A stretch of DNA of 64,000 bases from Pegoplata infirma (lineage: Eukaryota > Arthropoda > Insecta > Diptera > Anthomyiidae): the NCBI GenBank assembly GCA_963921195.1, contig OY992537.1, forward strand, positions 131,834,694 to 131,898,693, given 5' to 3'. Under the pieces are notes generated by a model, which saw only the letters and a list, made by a program, of their open reading frames with translations, was not told the origin of the DNA and ran no database searches. The position numbers and the translations under genes are program-made. Numbering within the stretch: position 1 is the first letter of the stretch; every line of letters begins with the position of its first letter. Below, piece after piece: positions 1 through 11,521 of the stretch.

Positions 1-369
1 TTTAGCCAAATTGTACAATAAATACAAAAAATGTAATTATGACAACGGCGCCACCTATCGGTTCCAAATTTTACCAGGAAACTTAGTTTTGGTTAAAAAA
101 GATATTTTGTGTATTTCAGCCAAATCGTACCATAAATACCAAAAATTTAAATATTGCGACAACAGCGCTACCTATCGGGATTTAACTTTAGAGAAACCTA
201 GCTCCAGACTAAACTAATATATATTGACAAAGTTCATTGTCAATCGGTCCAGCGGTTTTTAAGTTTTAGTGACACGTACCCCACTAAAACGTTTTTATAT
301 ATTAAGAAGATTTTACAATTAAATCTTACTTTTATGTGGATTAAATTAAATTAATTTTGCTCAAAACAA
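1..369. repeat. Degenerate tandem duplication at window start
   Basis: Two diverged copies of a roughly 110-bp unit are visible, near 1-66 and 114-185. Each contains a run like CAAATNGTACNATAAATAC followed by GACAACNGCGCNACCTATCGG. The first copy is cut by the window edge. The rest to 369 is AT-rich with no gene signal. The short frame across it is judged non-coding. Confidence 0.55.
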
Positions 370-924
370 CAAAAACAAGTAAAAAAGTTAAATTCGGCCT
401 TGCCGAATGTAGTGATACCCTCCACAATTTCAAATTTGTCAATAAATATGTTCGTTAGGGCGGGTCGATTTTTTTTGTCAAAAATCGTATAGCAAAAACA
501 TAATCTACAAGAAATTCTAAGAACATTTCCCAAAGAAACCATGTTTCTAAAATCAAACCCTATACCGCGCCTAACGACATGAAGATTTGTCCGTCCGTCC
601 TTTTTTTCACAACCAAAACATAGAACTTGACTCTTTTCTGGTGTTTGTGTTAATTTTTGGGCTTTGGTGTGCTCTGAGGTATGTAATAAAATTTTATTGG
701 CAATATTTTTGTAGAACATTTCATCCCCACCCTTCCCCTCTTTCGGGGTGTTTTTTGCGATTTGTTAGAATAGAGCCAAAAAATACTGTTATGAGAGGGA
801 ATTAGAGGGTTAATATGTTTCACAAAAATATTTGCCATAATATTTTCTACAAAGTTGCTGAACATACCATACACCTAAGATGTAAAGAAAACATAGTTTT
901 ATATACCGATATGCTGCAAGACCA

Positions 925-961
925 TATCCAGCGGCAATGTTTTACTAATTGCCGCTGGATA
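925..961. repeat. Perfect 14-bp stem hairpin
   Basis: TATCCAGCGGCAAT and its exact reverse complement are separated by a 9-base loop. It lies in the unassigned core of the hAT-type element 456-1997. The stem is GC-richer than its surroundings. The role is unknown. Confidence 0.8.
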
Positions 962-1156
962 TAATTCGAACAATTTTTGAGATTAGGGGCGGCAAGTATA
1001 TTAGTAGACATAATCCTTGAAATGGAGAAATAAATAATTAGATTGATTTGTAATGAAAACGCCACAGACGAAAAATTATAATAAAAAATTTTCACAATAA
1101 ATCGCTGGCTTTATCGTTAATCCATGATAATTTTACTCCATTATTCATTTTATATT

Positions 1157-1236
1157 GGGCTGCAGTATATTAACATGTAGCCTGGTACTCTGAAAGTAAG
1201 TGCAGGAGTTGTGGGTTCGATTCCCTCCAAAGCCTT
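1157..1236 (+). other. tRNA-like sequence, possible SINE head or decayed tRNA
   Basis: GGTTCGATTCC at 1214-1224 matches the RNA polymerase III B-box (T-arm) consensus exactly. About 40 bases upstream, TAGCCTGGTA is a weak A-box candidate. The flanks GGGCT and AGCCT can pair as part of an acceptor stem. The D-arm and anticodon arm are not convincing. It may be the head of a tRNA-derived SINE or chance. Confidence 0.3.
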
Positions 1237-2043
1237 TGTTTGTTAATTACAAAGGGAAGCTGGTTCAGCGGATTTTTCTTAGTAAATAAAAGTATGTAAT
1301 TGAGGATCATAATGATATTTAGTCAAAAAAAAACACATAGATACTTTTGTGGGATGAAATTGGAGAGTTGCATATCGGAGAGGAAAAAATCTGTGTTCGA
1401 TAAAAATTTTTGATAACTGAATATTTTTTTTACATCAGTATTTGATTTATTTTGAGTAAATATTTTTTTTTAATTTTTGTAAATAAAAAAAATTTTTGAG
1501 TGTAAATTTTTTTGAGTGTAATTTTTTTTGAGTGTAATATTTTTTTTTTAGTTTTTTTGAGTGACAAAAATAGATTCTAAAATATTTTTTTTTGCTTACC
1601 ATTCCTTTTCAAAGCGTGTTTAGCGTTTTTTTCAACACGGGAGTTCGGGTTAAAACCCATCTGAAATTCCCCATTATGCTAATAACTTATGAACCAGTGG
1701 ACAGATTTCGCTGAAATTTAGTATAAATCTGACCTGAAGTATAACAAATATATACGCCACGCTTCAGCAGCTTGCCGTATATATTTTTCATTCTTCCGCT
1801 AACATTTGAAAGTTAGCGTGTTTTACACAGCCAGAAAGACAGACGGACGGACTGATTTTCATGTCGTTAGGCGCGGTATAGGGTTTGATTTTAGACCAAT
1901 GGTTTCTTTGGGAAAGTTTCTTAGAATTTCTTGTAGATTTTGTTTTTGCTATACGATTTTTCAGTTTTTTTCGATCCATACAAATCGACCCGCCCTAATG
2001 TTCGTACTTGTTTAAATACCATTTGGTGTTCAATTATGTTCAC

Positions 2044-4413
2044 TAGGGTGGCAGCTATTTTGCAAAACTTCGAATTTGAAGGAGTGCACCCCTAATTTTT
2101 ATTACATTTGGTCTAAAAATGCTATGCTAAAAATTTCAGCCAAATCGGACAACGTTAACACGAGGCTCATCGAGGTCAAAGGTCAAAAAATAGCCATATT
2201 TTGATGAAAAACATTAAATAAATGGTGTTGTTTTTTTTAATATATTGTTAAAAAGTGGTACACGAGTTGTTTTTGGTATAATAAGATAAATTAAAAATTT
2301 TTGGGTTTTCAAAAATTAACCCTTGTAAGTCTTTCGGGGTCAAAATGACCCAATTTTCACAAAATGACCCCTAAAACACGAAAATCAGCCCCAATTTTCT
2401 AAATTTATTGAAATAAACCAATGTAAACCCATATTTATATTCTATTCTATCATAAATACTCAGATATGAAATACTGTCTTTCTAGGATGTCATTCACCCG
2501 TTTCACGGTAAGGCCAAGAATATGCATTTTATTTGGCGTGGTTCTCAAAACTGATATTTTGGTTTTTTCAAAATTTTCTTAAACAAAATTTGGAAAAATG
2601 CTGAGAAAACCACAGAATCTTATAAAATATATGTTAACATACAAAAAAAAATTTTTTGCGGGATATCGCTCGGATAGTTTGGCGGGGGCATCGATTTAAA
2701 CTCAGCGGATTTCGAGGAAAATGCCTTTTTTGCCCACAATTTATTGAATATGGAAAAAATTTGGTAAATATTTAAAAATTTGACAAAGTCAGGGTCATAA
2801 ATTATTAAAAACTATGTTAGACATTAACCCTAAACGTTTTAGGAAAATAGAATAATTTTAACCCGGTTTTTATTCGGGTCAAAGGTCAAATTTAGGGATA
2901 TTTGGATTTTTTTTGGAAAAAGGCATCTAAATATGAAATGTTTATTGCGATTTTTTATAAAACTTAGTATAATTATTGTACGAGCTCAGAAAAATAATTA
3001 TTTAATTTTTTTTTAATTAACCCATAAATGAACATGGGGTCAAAATGGCCCAGCACATTTAAATTTCTTTATATAGATTTTTATATTTTCTTTCGTTTTT
3101 TTAAAACTTGTTATGATTATGTGCGAGGTCAGAAAACTTATTATTTGATTTTTTTTAATTAACCCATAAATGAACATGGGGTCAAAATGGCCCAGCACGT
3201 TAAAAATTTTTAATATATTTTTTTTTATTTTTTTTTTCTATTTCTATTAAACTTGTTATTATTTTTATGCGACGTCTGAAAAAATAATTATTTATAATAA
3301 CAAGTTTAATAGAAATAGAAAAAAAAAATAAAAAAACTATATTAAGAATTTTTAACGTGCTGGGCCATTTTGACCCCATGTTCATTTATGGGTTAATGTG
3401 CTGGGCCATTTTGACCCATGTTCATTTATGGGTTAATTTTAAAAAAATTAAATAATTATTTTTCTGAGCTCGTACAATAATTATACTAAGTTTTATAAAA
3501 AATCGCAATAAACATTTCATATTTAGATGCCTTTTTCCAAAAAAAATCCAAATATCCCTAAATTTGACCTTTGACCCGAATAAAAACCGGGTTAAAATTA
3601 TTCTATTTTCCTAAAACGTTTAGGGTTAATGTCTAACATAGTTTTTAATACTTTATGACCCTAACTTTGTCAAATTTTAAAATATTTACCAAATTTTTTC
3701 CATATTCAATAAATTGTGGGCCAAAAAGTCATTTTCCTCGAAATCCGCTGAGTTTAAATCGATGCCCCGCCAAACTATCCGAGCGATATCCCGCAAAAAA
3801 TTTTTTTTTATATGTTAACATATATTTTATAAGATTCTGTGGTTTTCTCAGCATTTTTCCTAATTTTGTTTAAGAAAATTTTGAAAAAACCAAAATATCA
3901 GTTTTGAGAACCACGCCAAATAAAATGCATATTTTTGGCCTTACCGTAAAACGGGTGAATGACATCCTAGAAAGACAGTATTTCATATCTGAGTATTTAT
4001 GATAGAATAGAATATAAATATCGGTTTACATTGGTTTATTTCAATAAATTTAGAAAATTGGGGCTGATTTTCGTGTTTTGGGGGTCATTTTGTGAAAATT
4101 GGGTCATTTTGACCCCGAAAGACTTACAAGGGTTAATTTTTGAAAACCCAAAAATTTTTAATTTATCTTCTTATACTAAAAACAACTCGTGTACCACTTT
4201 TTAACAATATATTAAAAAAACAACACCATTTATTTAATGTTTTTCATGAAATATGGCTATTTTTTGACCTTTGACCTTTGACCTCGATGAGCCTCGTGTT
4301 AACGTTGTCCGATTTGGCTGAAATTTTTAGCATAGCATTTTTAGATCAAATGTAATAAAAATTAGGGGTGCACTCCTTCAAATTCGAAGTTTTGCAAAAT
4401 AGCTGCCACCCTA
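2044..4413. mobile_element. Long-arm foldback element, hAT-type ends TAGGGTGGCAGC
   Basis: The element is almost entirely a palindrome: the left arm (2044 to about 3260) is mirrored by the right arm (about 3296 to 4413) with few differences. It is flanked by ATGTTCAC at 2036-2043 and 4414-4421, a perfect 8-bp duplication. Near the centre each arm holds two copies of a box reading TAACCCATAAATGAACATG then GGTCAAAATGGCCCAGCAC; the left-arm copies are about 140 bp apart. No transposase is present. A transcript across it would fold into a hairpin over 1 kb long. Confidence 0.92.
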
Positions 4414-4531
4414 ATGTTCACATATGTCAACCAGAAGCCGAATTAAAGCATTTTGTATTTTTAGGTTATGTTGAATGTACAGAAATTTTTGAGGTGTGCT
4501 TACATTTTCGTTCATAACTTTTGAACCGCTG

Positions 4532-5521
4532 CACAGTTGCCGAAATGGCCAATCTAGCGGCGCTTAATTCGGAAATGTAAAATAATAAAGACTAATGCTT
4601 ATTTGCGATTATAAAATTTATAAAGAATTAATTTTTAAACAATATTTACTTATTTTTATGTTTTTTGGGAAATTTACGTGAATATTGGGAGGGTGGTTTT
4701 TATGAGGCCTAGAAATTAAAATGGTCCGATTCCGTTAAAATTTATAGCGATTGCTTATGAATATAAAAAACATTTATCGGTCGAATTTCAAGAGGATATC
4801 TTGAATACTATTGTTGGGGGTATTTAAGTAAAACTTGAAGTGGACATTTACATGGGGGCTTTGGGTTAACATGGATTGATTTTGTCAAAATTTAATAGGT
4901 TTTGTTCTTGCGATAAAAGAAACTTAAATTTCAAATTTCAGCCAAATCGATTGAAAATTGTGGTCTGTATCGCGTTTATAATGTTTATTTGGACAGGCAG
5001 ATGGACCCTAAAAACCGAGGAACTTGCGCGAACTAGCACGCCATACTGAAACGTTACAACAAAAATAAACCAAAATAATAAACAAAACAGGAATTGGACC
5101 GAATACGATCGAATTTCAAAAGTTGCAGTCCATGAAACTATAGTTTATATCACAAATGTAAACTTCTATAATGAACTAATAATAAACTAGATACACACTG
5201 GCCACAAACATTTATTTTTTAGTTAAAACATACCTTTTACTTTCAATTAAAAGTTTTTGGCTCAAAATGTATAAACAATTGACTTAAAAGTGTCAAGAAA
5301 AACTCACTGAGTAATTAGGTCCCAAATTCCTTTAATACAATTGCTGCAGAAAATGTATATTTGATAGCTTACAGCTGTGCGAATATTAAGAGAAAAACAA
5401 AAGTGAAAACGTTAATTTTCTCTGTAAAGTATAGGTAATCGATACAGCGCAAAACATTTATCAGTTTTAATTTTTTAATTTTGACTAAAACGCCGCTAGA
5501 TCAGTGATTTCGGCCACAGTG
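4532..5521. mobile_element. Transib-like non-autonomous element
   Basis: The ends are CACAGTTGCCGAAAT on the left and, read inward, CACTGTGGCCGAAAT on the right, and the repeats continue to CTAGCGGCG. The flanking direct repeat is CGCTG (4527-4531 and 5522-5526), 5 bp. CAC-starting ends with a GC-rich 5-bp duplication fit Transib. The insertion interrupts family 1 exactly between GAACCGCTG and AACCGATAT. The interior is AT-rich and lacks a transposase frame. Confidence 0.72.
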
Positions 5522-5633
5522 CGCTGAACCGATATCGCTCAAATGCAATACCAAACTTCTCGGTAGAACTTCCAATAAATATGTTAAGTTTCTGTCATCT
5601 CTGTACAATATTTTGTCCGCGACAGCATTTTCC

Positions 5634-5667
<34 letters not shown>

Positions 5668-5833
5668 GGACGGACAGACGGACGGACAGACGGACATCGC
5701 TAGAATGTCTTAAAATCGATCGGGCATCATGAATATATATACTTTATGGGGTCCCAGATCGATATTTCGATGAGTTACAAACGGTATGACAAACTTATGT
5801 ATACCCGGGTAAAAATGAAATATATATGATCAT

Positions 5834-6942
5834 TAGAGTGTCCCTTATTTTGGAAATGTTGGAAATCTTGAGACGGTACCCGCTCATTTTTTTCCTTTTG
5901 ACTTAAAAATAACTCAGGAAAAATTTTACGCCCCTAGGACCACGCCTTCCCTACGCGACGGGGCCTTAAAGAGCGGGGCCTAAAAAATCATTTTTCCATA
6001 CAAACCAAAAAAATTTTTTTTTTATTTTTAATTTTTTTGTTATTAATTATTATATTACTTGGTTTGCTTATTCACGACAAAAAATTTGATTTTGGAGGGA
6101 TAAGTCTTTCAGCGCTAAAAAATTTTTCGCAAAAAAAAAATTTGGGCGGCCGGGGTCCTACAGTAAAAAATTTTTAAAAAATATTTTTTTTTAGTTTTGA
6201 CCAGCAACGGTTTTAGTTGCTATGTTGCTTTAAATGATATATATTCCAAAAAAAAAATTATTCATATCTGTGACATCTTTATCTTTTTCGAAAAAAAAAA
6301 TTTTGAGCCGTAGGAATCCTACGGTAAAAAATTTTTAAAAAATATTTTTTTTAGTTTTGAAAAGCAATGGTTTTAGTTTTTATGTTGTTTTTAATGATAT
6401 ATATTCCAAAAAAAATATTATTCATATTTGTGACATTTTTATCGTGTATCGAAAAAAATCATCAATGCATTTTTTACCCTTTTTTAGAACACGATTAAGA
6501 TGTCACAGATACAAAAAATATTTTTTTATGAATATATATCATTTAAAGCAACATAGCAGCTAAAACCGTTGCTGGTCAAAACTAAAAAAAAATATTTTTT
6601 AAAAATTTTTTACTGTAGGACCCCGGCGGCTCAAAATTTTTTTTTGCGAAAAATTTTTTAGCGCTGAAAGACTTATCCCACCAAAATCAAATTTTTTGTT
6701 GTGAATAAGCAAACCAAGTAATATAATAAATAATAACAAAAAAATTAAAAATCAAAAAAAAAATTTTTTGGTTTGTATGGAAAAATGATTTTTTAGGCCC
6801 CGCTCTTTAAGGGCCCGTCGCGTAGGGAAGGCGTGGTCCTAGGGGCGTAAAATTTTTCCTGAGTTATTTTTAAGTCAAAAGGAAAAAAATGAGCGGGTAC
6901 CGTCTCAAGATTTCCAACATTTCCAAAATAAGGGACACTCTA
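5834..6942. mobile_element. hAT-type foldback element, TIR TAGAGTGTCCC
   Basis: Inverted ends TAGAGTGTCCCTTATTTTGG are flanked by the perfect 8-bp duplication ATGATCAT (5826-5833, 6943-6950). The arms mirror each other over several hundred bases. The left arm has an extra internal duplication of about 170 bp (near 6150-6300 against 6310-6460), which makes the palindrome lopsided. No protein-coding content is recognisable. Confidence 0.9.
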
Positions 6943-7716
6943 ATGATCATATATGTAGATATATGGATCATATATGGATTTATATAACTATATATTATCA
7001 TATATGCCTCCATATATGTTCATATATGATCTGATCCGAAAATTGGCCCGATATGATCTCATTCGGATCAGATCATATATGAACATTAGACCACCCAAAA
7101 AATGTATGGGATTTGCAAAAGTATTTTTTTGTTCGCTCCACCGGCAATTTCTGATAGATTGGCCATAAAAAATAATATCTGTGCAAGAACTGGATCTCTC
7201 GGTTGCATACAGGCCAGTCGATTTGAACTTTTGACCCCAAAAGTGACCTAAAAGCACTACAAAGCTTTTAAGTGCCATAACTCTTAAAATAAGCTTTTTT
7301 CCAAAAAATACTATATAAGTTTTATTTTGCAGAATAAGAAAGCAAACATTTCCTTCATACAAATTTTTGGCCTAATCTAAGAAATCGTGGTGTTTTTGGC
7401 GGTTAAAATAAAAATTTATGTGAAGACTTCATTTAAAACGACCCTCGTTAAAATTTGGACGGAGACTCAAATAGTCGGTATCCATTATTTTGTAGAGTAA
7501 GATATGTAGTTTTCATAAACCAATTACATTTGGAATTTATATGAGTAATTTCATTACAGAAGAGGCCAAAGCTGACTTTGAAGTTCAGAATTTTCAAATG
7601 CTGTATACAAATTTGTGAAATTACTTTATTTTAAACGACCCTCGTTAAAATTTTAGTGGATACAATCGGTTTCCATGATTTTGAAGAGTTAGATGTGTAC
7701 TTTTTGGAAAATATTT

Positions 7717-8439
7717 GGGGAATTCCAGGCCAAATCACTCACTTTTAGACCCGACCCCCTTCGATTATTTTTTTTTGGATATATTTTAGTACGTATTAAA
7801 TGCAACTTTCACTCAAATTTTCAGACTTTTATACCAAGTTGGTGTTGAGTAATCAATTTTTTAAAATGGCGTTTTTTTTTCAAAAAAAAATAAAAAATTG
7901 AAATTTTCCATTAATTTTGACCAGTAAAAAATATAGATATCTTACAATAAGTTGGACGACGTTTTGTTGGTATTTAAATGTAGTTTTAGAAAAAAAAATA
8001 TTTAAAAATTATTCGAATTAATTATCACTTATTTTTTAACGTATAAAACTAAAATCGAATTTTTGAAAAAGTCCGAAACCTTCGATTTTTTTTTTAAAGT
8101 CTAAAAATTCTACTCTAAATTACACAATTTTTAATCCATAATTCGAGATGTGAGCACAATTAGTTCTATTTTTTTTTTTCAAATTTTGAAAATTGCAGTT
8201 TTTTTTTAGACTGGTGTATTTAATATGGTGCTCCAAAATAATTAAATTGGAAGACATTAACCATAACTTACCCTAGATACATTCATTTGTTGGTAAAAAT
8301 ATGTCTAATAAAAATTTAGGTTTTTTGGACATGGGTAAGGCGTCCCGCATCGGCCTTGAATTTTAAAAAACGGTTTACAAGGAAAAATATGATTTTTTTC
8401 TGTTTTCTCATTTTTTTTTTGTATTTTAAGTTAAATTTG
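7717..8439 (+). repeat. Single arm of the foldback family also present at 21181-23216
   Basis: From GGGGAATTCCAGGCCAAAT onward the sequence follows the left arm of the 21181-23216 element: TCACTCACTTTTAGACCCGA, then the GTTGGTGTTGAGTAATCAA region and an ending near TGTATTTTAAGTTAA. The homology resumes after the MITE at 8440-8961 (to about 9055). Only one arm is present, so this is a truncated copy trapped in the core of another foldback. Confidence 0.7.
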
Positions 8440-8961
8440 TAGAGTCCGACCGAATATTCGGTTTCGGTCTCGGTTTCGGCCGAATAATGGGGTTTCGGCC
8501 ACTATTCGGTATTCGGCAAAATTTTGGCCGAATATTAGCCGAAACCGAAACTTTTTGGTATTTTAAAAAATATGTAAAAAAGTCGCTGAATTTTTTGATT
8601 TCGTATTTCATTACACTTGATTCAGTTCAATTGAAGAAATTGTTACAAGTTTATGCAATAAATGTAAAACTGTTACAGTTCAAAAATTATTTTTTCCTAA
8701 TCTTCAAACGAAATATACAATTTTTTTGTAAGTTTTTTAAAAAACATATTTTTTTTTTCAAAAATACAACATTCCTATGGTTTAAAAGCATTATATGCTG
8801 TATATTTATCTTTAACAACTTTTTAATAATTTTATTCATGCCAGGCGGTAATTTTTTTTAAGTTTCGGTTTCGGTTCGGTTTCGGCCGAATATTACATTA
8901 TCGGCCGAATATTCGGTTCGGTTTCGGTTCGGCCTCGAAAACTGGTTTCGTTCGGACTCTA
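8440..8961. mobile_element. TTCGG-rich hAT-type MITE (TAGAGTCCGACCGAATA subfamily), copy 1
   Basis: Terminal TAGAGTCCGACCGAATATTC and inverted AACCGAAC...GGACTCTA ends are flanked by a perfect TAAATTTG duplication (8432-8439, 8962-8969). Both ends are dense in TTCGGTTTCGG and CCGAATATTCGG motifs. The core has an open frame shared with the copy at 38505-39016, which lies in the opposite orientation. No transposase motif is visible. Confidence 0.92.
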
Positions 8962-9813
8962 TAAATTTGCATTCAGGTGGTTAAAGAATTTTGATTTGGA
9001 GTAAAATGCTAACATGTTTTCAATTAATGCTAAAAATGCCTGTACTTTTCAACACTTGTTTGAAATCTGAATTTTTAACTCTTCAAAATCATGGAAACCG
9101 ATTGTAATCCATTAAAATTTTAACGAGGGTCGTTTAAAATAAAGTAATTTTACAAATTTGTATACAGCATTTGGATAATCAAAACTTCAAAGTCAGCTTT
9201 GGGCTCTTCTGTAATGAAATTACCCATATAAATTCCAAATGTAATTGGTTTATGAAAACTACAAATCTTACTCTACAAAATAATGGATACCGACTATTTG
9301 AGTCTCCGTCCAAATTTTAACGAGGGTCGTTTTAAATGAAGTCTTCACATAAATTTTTATTTTAACCGCCAAAAACACCACGATGTCTTAGACTTAGGCC
9401 AAAAATTTGTATGAAGGAAATGTTTGCTTTCTTATTCTGCAAAATAAAACTTATATAGTATTTTTTGGAAAAACGTATATTTTAAGAGTTATGGCTCTTA
9501 AAAGCTTTGTAGTGCTTTTAGGTCACTTTTGGGGTCAAAAGTTCAAATCGACTGGCCTGTATGCAACCGAGAGATCCAGTTCTTGCACAGATATTATTTT
9601 TTATGGCCAATCTATCAGAAACTGCCGGTGGAGCGAACAAAAAAATACTTTTGCAAATTTGGGTGGTCTAATGAACATATATGGAGGCATATATGATAAT
9701 ATATGGTTATATAAATCCATATATGATCCATATATCTTCATATATGATCATATATATTTCATTTTTACCCGGGTACCCTCTTTCACTAATTGTAAGTGGA
9801 GGGTATAAAAAAA

Positions 9814-10082
9814 TGTTCGCGAATTACAAATGTAATTTATGTTGAAATTTATTCTATTATTTTCATTAGAATTTAGAAATTCTATAAATTTAAGTTATAA
9901 ACCACACAAACTGTATGAATAATTGATTAGTTTTGTCACTTTGTATTTGTTGAGACAACTAAAAACATCAAACACTACAAAAAAGTTTATTTAAAATTTA
10001 AATCATCACACAAACTAGAGACAACAATGCGGTAGGCAGACAGACATACGCGTTGACAGAATTCATATGTTAAAATATTAAT
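9814..10082. other. Unassigned AT-rich sequence
   Basis: No open frame, repeat boundary or RNA gene is visible between the end of the family 1 composite and the start of the family 2 element. Confidence 0.5.
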
Positions 10083-10209
10083 AATAAACAAGAAAATTAT
10101 AGTCGGTCAAAACCGACCAATATAATACTCTTAAGCAGTGTTTTCCGGAAAATGGGGCCAATGTCCAAACATGGACCGATTGAATATATCTTTTGGTAGA
10201 TCTTAAATT

Positions 10210-10500
10210 ACACAGAAAGAATTGAAAACGAATTTCAATCAACAAAAACGCGGATTCAATTAATTTTTTTAATTAAAACTCCTCCGATGAAGGAAATTGT
10301 TATATCAATCATTAAATTGTAAGTGATTAATTTATTTTTTTTTTTCAATCATTCACTTTTTCACTTTTTCGATTTTGATAATTTTTTTTATTTAATGTCA
10401 ATTAAAATAATGATTGAATGAATCATTTTAAGCTTTTGACAAAATTATGAAGAAATTCATATTTTTTGCTTTCCAATATATTGCCGACAGTAAAAAAAGT
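10210..10500. mobile_element. Short AT-rich element with ACACAGAAAG end (partial)
   Basis: The sequence from ACACAGAAAGAATTGAAAAC through AAAAACGCGGATTC and the GATGAAGGAAATTGTTATAT region matches the reverse complement of 35490-35789 closely. The right end is not clear. It appears inserted in the family 2 Helitron-like element. The family has no coding capacity. Confidence 0.6.
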
Positions 10501-10604
10501 AAAACCCGAGTAAAAAGTATATTACCAGGTTTGACTGTATTAGAATTGATGATTTGTAAATACAAAATACGTTTACATGCCACATTTTGAAAGGGTACCT
10601 ATTA

Positions 10605-11246
10605 CACCGTCCGACAAATATGAAAAAAAGTCGTTGAACACGAAGTGGATAATATACGTTTGAAACTAGATACTAAATGTAGTAAAACTGCATTTACATT
10701 TTTTCATTTCGTGAACCTGTTTCCTTTTAAAAGGACTTCAAAGTTTTAGAGGATTAAATTTTATAAAATATTTTTTTAATATTTGTACTTGTCATACATA
10801 GGATGCCACTATTTATAGCAAATGAAAGAGGAGGATCTCGCCTAATTTTCCTATTTTATTATTTTTACATATCAGGAAAGAGGAGGTAAGTTACGTCCAT
10901 TCTAAAATGTCTCCTTCAATATCTTTCAAAATGTTCAACAAAATATTTTGATAAAGTTTTCAAATGACTTTATTCACATCATTTTATCCTGATATGGCAA
11001 AATATAAAAATGGAAAAAAGGGGAGATCCTCCTCTTTCATCTGCCGTCATCAGTGTCATCCTAGGACAATTACAAATATTTCAAAAATATTTTACAAAAT
11101 GTATCCTTTAAAACTTTAAAGTCCTTTTAAAAGGAAACAGGATCACGAAATGGAAAACTGGAAATGCAGTTTTTCTCCATTTGATCTCTACTTTCAGACG
11201 TACATATATCAACCGGTTCATGTTTAATATTGGCTGTCGGACGGTG
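10605..11246. mobile_element. Foldback element with CACCGTCCGACA ends and TTA duplication
   Basis: Inverted ends CACCGTCCGACA are flanked by TTA (10602-10604, 11247-11249). The arms mirror each other over about 250 bp, including TTCGTGAACCTGTTTCC and the GAGGAGGATCTC region. A 3-bp TWA duplication is characteristic of PIF/Harbinger elements. No transposase or accessory Myb-like frame is present. Confidence 0.8.
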
Positions 11247-11521
11247 TTATAAGACGGTTATTACAGTATTTTTTTTTTGTCAAAATAAAAGGACGTTTGT
11301 ATGGGGGCTAGGTCTAAATGTGGACCGATTTTTAAGATAATTACGACCTGAATACTGTTTACACCGTTTACGTGGACGGACGAACAGACATTGCTAATTC
11401 GGCTCAAAATGTGATTCTTAATTGTTAGGTATACTTGACGGTGGGTATAGGGCCAATATTTCGAGTAGTTAAGCACAAACCCATTGTACCCTGTACCAAT
11501 GAGTGGTGTGGGTACAAAAAA

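Larger units (their letters stand above)
456..1997. mobile_element. hAT-type non-autonomous element, TIR TAGGGCGGGTCGA
   Basis: The ends are perfect inverted repeats beginning TAGGGCGGGTCGA, and the arms continue as imperfect repeats (456-602 against about 1840-1997). The 8 bp ATGTTCGT occur at 448-455 and again at 1998-2005. Removing the element restores the family 1 sequence seen near 23870. An 8-bp duplication with a TAGGG end is typical of hAT elements. The middle (603-1790) has no recognisable transposase and includes a small hairpin and a tRNA-like stretch. Confidence 0.88.
7087..9670. mobile_element. hAT-type foldback element, TIR TAGACCACCC
   Basis: Ends TAGACCACCCAAA are flanked by ATGAACAT at 7079-7086 and 9671-9678 (8 bp, perfect). 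The arms (about 7087-7690 and 9070-9670) are near mirror images, so the same open frame appears in each arm on opposite strands. The frame is explained by arm identity. The unpaired core holds one arm of a second foldback family (see 7717-8439) and a TTCGG-rich MITE. Confidence 0.9.
5804..9773. mobile_element. TA-inserting palindromic MITE, TIR CCCGGGTAAAAATG, with nested insertions
   Basis: The ends CCCGGGTAAAAATGAAATAT are exact inverted repeats, flanked by TA on each side (5802-5803, 9774-9775). The arms consist of repeats such as CATATATG and GATCATATATG. Two hAT-type elements (5834-6942 and 7087-9670) were inserted later. TA duplication suggests a Tc1/mariner-type transposase. Related ends occur at 59769-60396 (CCCGAGTAAAAA) and at 63683 (CCCGGGTGAAAATG). 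Confidence 0.85.
370..9813 (+). mobile_element. Helitron-like (DINE-1/INE-1-type) element, family 1, split by nested insertions
   Basis: The same element occurs nearly uninterrupted at 23668-24316 and 51728-52330. It starts with AACAAGTAAAAAAGTTAAA and a short hairpin (TTCGGC-CTT-GCCGAA). It carries a GACA/GACG run and a block around CTTTATGGGGTCCCAGA, and ends in a hairpin formed by TACCCTC and GAGGGTA before an A run. Reverse-complemented, the tail resembles Drosophila INE-1 (TATACCC..., AAGTATATATATTC, GTCCGTCTGTCC). Here it survives as pieces 370-455, 1998-2043, 4414-4531, 5522-5803 and 9774-9813 separated by later insertions. It has no coding capacity, so it is a non-autonomous member. 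Family assignment is by recognition, not search. Confidence 0.85.
10083..11521 (+). mobile_element. Helitron-like element, family 2, with two insertions
   Basis: The start has the hairpin GTCGGTCAAAACCGAC and then TGTTTTCCGGAAAATGGG-type sequence shared with copies at 59269 and 59581. The end (11481-11516) is a hairpin of GTACCCTGTACC against GGTGTGGGTAC followed by A residues, matching the end plan of family 1. A GTGGACGGACGAACAGACAT block lies near 11370. It is interrupted by an ACACAGAAAG element near 10210 and a TTA-flanked foldback at 10605-11246. No coding region. Confidence 0.75.

Noticed and set aside
5635..5695. GACA/GACG microsatellite as a regulatory tract
   Set aside because: It is a standard internal part of Helitron-like family 1, present at different lengths in each copy.
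6988..9808. Two matching open frames of 124 and 133 codons on opposite strands (6988-7362 minus; 9407-9808 plus)
   Set aside because: They are the same sequence read from the two mirrored arms of the foldback at 7087-9670. The frame extends past the element boundary into palindromic AT repeats, and no domain is recognisable.
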